Shown piece by piece: positions 4,792 to 5,884 of a stretch of 5,884 nt of DNA. Position numbers and translations under genes: made by a program. Each line of letters opens with the position of its first letter. Within the stretch, counting starts at the first letter, position 1. The notes beneath the pieces were generated by a model, which worked only from the letters and a program-made list of their open reading frames with translations, did no database searches and was not told the origin of the DNA. This DNA is from Halothece sp. MAG. GTDB taxonomy: Bacteria > Cyanobacteriota > Cyanobacteriia > Cyanobacteriales > Rubidibacteraceae. Where the stretch lies: positions 1-5,884 of the forward strand of contig JAHEOB010000255.1 in assembly GCA_018610095.1 (NCBI GenBank), written 5' to 3'.

Positions 4792-5373
4792 ATGTCCCAA
4801 CTTACCCTAAATTTAGACTCTGTTCTTAAGTTAAATCGCGAGCAATTTTATCAAATTTGTCAGGATAATCCTGAGTTGAAATTAGAGCGAACCGCAACCG
4901 GCAAATTAATTATCATGTCGCCAACCGGGGGAGAAACGGGACGCAAAAATGCTAACTTAATCCTACAATTAGGAGTGTGGAATCAACAAACCCAACTGGG
5001 CGAAGTGTTTGATTCCTCTACTGGGTTTAGTCTTCCCAATGGGGCTGATCGTTCCCCGGATGTCGCTTGGTTGAAAAAGTCGCGATGGGAATCGTTATCT
5101 CAACAACAACGAGAAACATTTATTCCCCTTTGCCCCGATTTTATCATTGAACTTTTATCAGCCACCGATAACTTAAAAGCAACGCAGTCAAAGCTGCAAG
5201 AATACATCGACAATGGCTGTCAGTTAGGTTGGTTAATTAATCAGAAACAGAAAACCGTAGAAATTTATCGTCCCAATCAGGAAGTCGAAATTTTGAATCA
5301 GCCTTCCTCTCTGTCAGGGGAAGATGTGTTGCCTGGTTTTAGTTTAGATTTAAATCAAATTTGGTCCTATTAG
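4792..5373 (+). CDS. Uma2 family endonuclease (DUF820)
   Basis: A 193-residue protein of the Uma2/DUF820 family, PD-(D/E)xK-fold putative nucleases that occur in dozens of copies in many cyanobacteria; their cellular role is poorly known. The family layout is complete: an N-terminal helix (LNREQFYQICQDNPELKLE), the strand GKLIIMSPTGGETGR (38-51), a helix up to GVWNQQ, then STGFSLPNGADRSPDVAWL (D90), PDFIIELLSATDNL (E120), the helix with K134 (KLQEYIDNG), GWLINQKQKTVEIYRP and the final DVLPGFSLDLNQIW. D90 and E120 are the expected acidic catalytic residues. ATG at 4792 is preferred; a GTG at 4768 in frame would add eight residues that are not typical of the family, and neither has a well-placed Shine-Dalgarno sequence. 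The C-terminus (LPGFSLDL) matches the normal family end, so the gene is intact. It converges on the minus-strand gene ending at 5576. Confidence 0.92.
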   Translation: MSQLTLNLDSVLKLNREQFYQICQDNPELKLERTATGKLIIMSPTGGETGRKNANLILQLGVWNQQTQLGEVFDSSTGFSLPNGADRSPDVAWLKKSRWESLSQQQRETFIPLCPDFIIELLSATDNLKATQSKLQEYIDNGCQLGWLINQKQKTVEIYRPNQEVEILNQPSSLSGEDVLPGFSLDLNQIWSY

Positions 5374-5401
5374 GGGTGACGGTCGGGATAAGGTGGTTTA
5401 G

Positions 5402-5433
5402 TCTCTCTCCCTCCCGAGTAGGAGAGGGTGAGA
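5402..5433. repeat. Imperfect inverted repeat downstream of Uma2
   Basis: TCTCTCCCTCCC (5402-5413) and GGAGAGGGTGAGA (5421-5433) are complementary apart from one mismatch and one bulge, around a short loop. It starts 28 bases after the Uma2 stop and lies between convergent genes. CCCTCTCC/GGAGAGGG hairpins of this style are common between cyanobacterial genes. It may act in transcript ending, but no T-run follows. Confidence 0.5.
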
Positions 5434-5575
5434 TAGGTTTGTTCTATTCATGGCTTTCCAGCGAGTGGAGGAAGATTTTTTCTAGTTGTTTTCTCAGCCT
5501 ATGGCTAATTATTCGTTATAGTTTCCATCCAATTTTTAAACTAGATAAAGGTTATTGGTAAGGTACTATTACTAT

Positions 5576-5884
5576 TCATTTTAGTAATGTAATTTGGAAT
5601 TTTCTTAAACATGGTTTTTTTTCTGAAGGTTTTTCTTTTTCAGGCTTCTCTATTACAAGATTATCTGTTTCAGATTCAGCTTGGTAGAAAACCCATGAAT
5701 ATCCTTCTTTTTCAGGTTCTGTAAAAAATAAATTAGTGTTAAATGTTTGAAGTATGGGTAGTGATATTTCTGTGTTAGGTTCAATTGTAATTTGTTTAAT
5801 ATCTCCATCGTTATCTTTAGTAACAGAAGGATTTACTGAAATATCTTTATCATTCTTATAAAGTATAAAATTATTTTCATCGAA
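5576..5884 (-). CDS. C-terminal part of a hypothetical protein running off the right edge
   Basis: The minus strand is open from the window edge to a TGA at 5578-5576, giving 102 residues with no stop and no internal break. The peptide begins FDENNFILYKNDKDISVNPS. It then alternates short strands (QITIEPNTEISLPIL, NLFFTEPEKEGYSWVFYQ) with a Glu/Lys/Pro-rich low-complexity segment (EKPEKEKPSEKKP, residues 79-91) and closes with LRKFQITLLK. The protein is hydrophilic with no membrane span in the visible part. DNA here is very AT-rich, with AT-ending codons nearly throughout, unlike the neighbouring genes; this could indicate a separate origin. No family was recognised. Coding is supported by the long open frame in AT-rich DNA, where chance stops should be frequent, and by the protein-like pattern. 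It converges with Uma2 across a 202-base gap. Confidence 0.7.
   Translation of the reverse strand, partial: FDENNFILYKNDKDISVNPSVTKDNDGDIKQITIEPNTEISLPILQTFNTNLFFTEPEKEGYSWVFYQAESETDNLVIEKPEKEKPSEKKPCLRKFQITLLK

Noticed and set aside
5361..5561. A 66-codon plus-strand frame overlapping the end of Uma2
   Set aside because: It overlaps the conserved Uma2 C-terminus, runs through the intergenic inverted repeat and encodes an unlikely Trp/Ser-rich peptide with no domain.
5568..5588. Inverted repeat ATTACTA/TAGTAAT at the end of the right-edge gene as a terminator
   Set aside because: Only seven A/T-rich pairs overlapping the stop codon; too weak to call.

Overview
The window looks like accessory DNA from a cyanobacterial chromosome. 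Evidence for this: six copies of the HIP1 octamer GCGATCGC, several inside longer perfect palindromes; a Uma2-family (DUF820) endonuclease, a family greatly expanded in cyanobacteria; a stand-alone KTSC protein; and mostly AT-rich genes with weak or absent Shine-Dalgarno sequences. No rRNA, tRNA, CRISPR array, transposase or recognisable att site was seen. The genus cannot be fixed.

Layout from left to right. Positions 1-152 hold a possible minus-strand gene start running off the left edge, and a short leader ORF. Positions 153-1249 are a tight two-gene operon: a RusA-type Holliday-junction resolvase, then (ATGA overlap) a protein joining a PD-(D/E)xK nuclease-like N-terminus to a C-terminal segment with a HEPN-type RNxxxH motif. 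After an AT-rich gap with a promoter candidate, 1377-2138 encodes an unrecognised 253-residue protein with a degenerate HEPN-like YNNTKH motif. Positions 2139-2469 are a long non-genic stretch with a coding-like remnant, two HIP1 sites and a hairpin/promoter candidate. Positions 2479-3141 encode a GC-rich alpha/beta hydrolase (GHSLGG) that looks foreign. Positions 3322-3522 encode a KTSC protein. Positions 3568-4686 encode a shortened, divergent S-adenosylhomocysteine hydrolase homologue, bracketed by HIP1 palindromes. Positions 4792-5373 encode a Uma2 nuclease. A minus-strand gene, present only as its C-terminal 102 residues, enters from the right edge and ends at 5576.

The only pair with a clear functional link in the sequence is the overlapping operon at 153-1249. 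It couples a branched-DNA resolvase with a protein that appears to combine a DNA-nuclease fold and a HEPN RNase motif. This is the best candidate for an undescribed DNA-processing or defence module, and the HEPN-like gene downstream may or may not belong to it. The other genes have separate spacers, different base composition and no evident shared pathway, as expected of an accessory region assembled piecemeal. The SAHH-like protein is the other notable item: it keeps the NAD-binding core but has lost several catalytic-site residues and the C-terminal tail of true SAHH.
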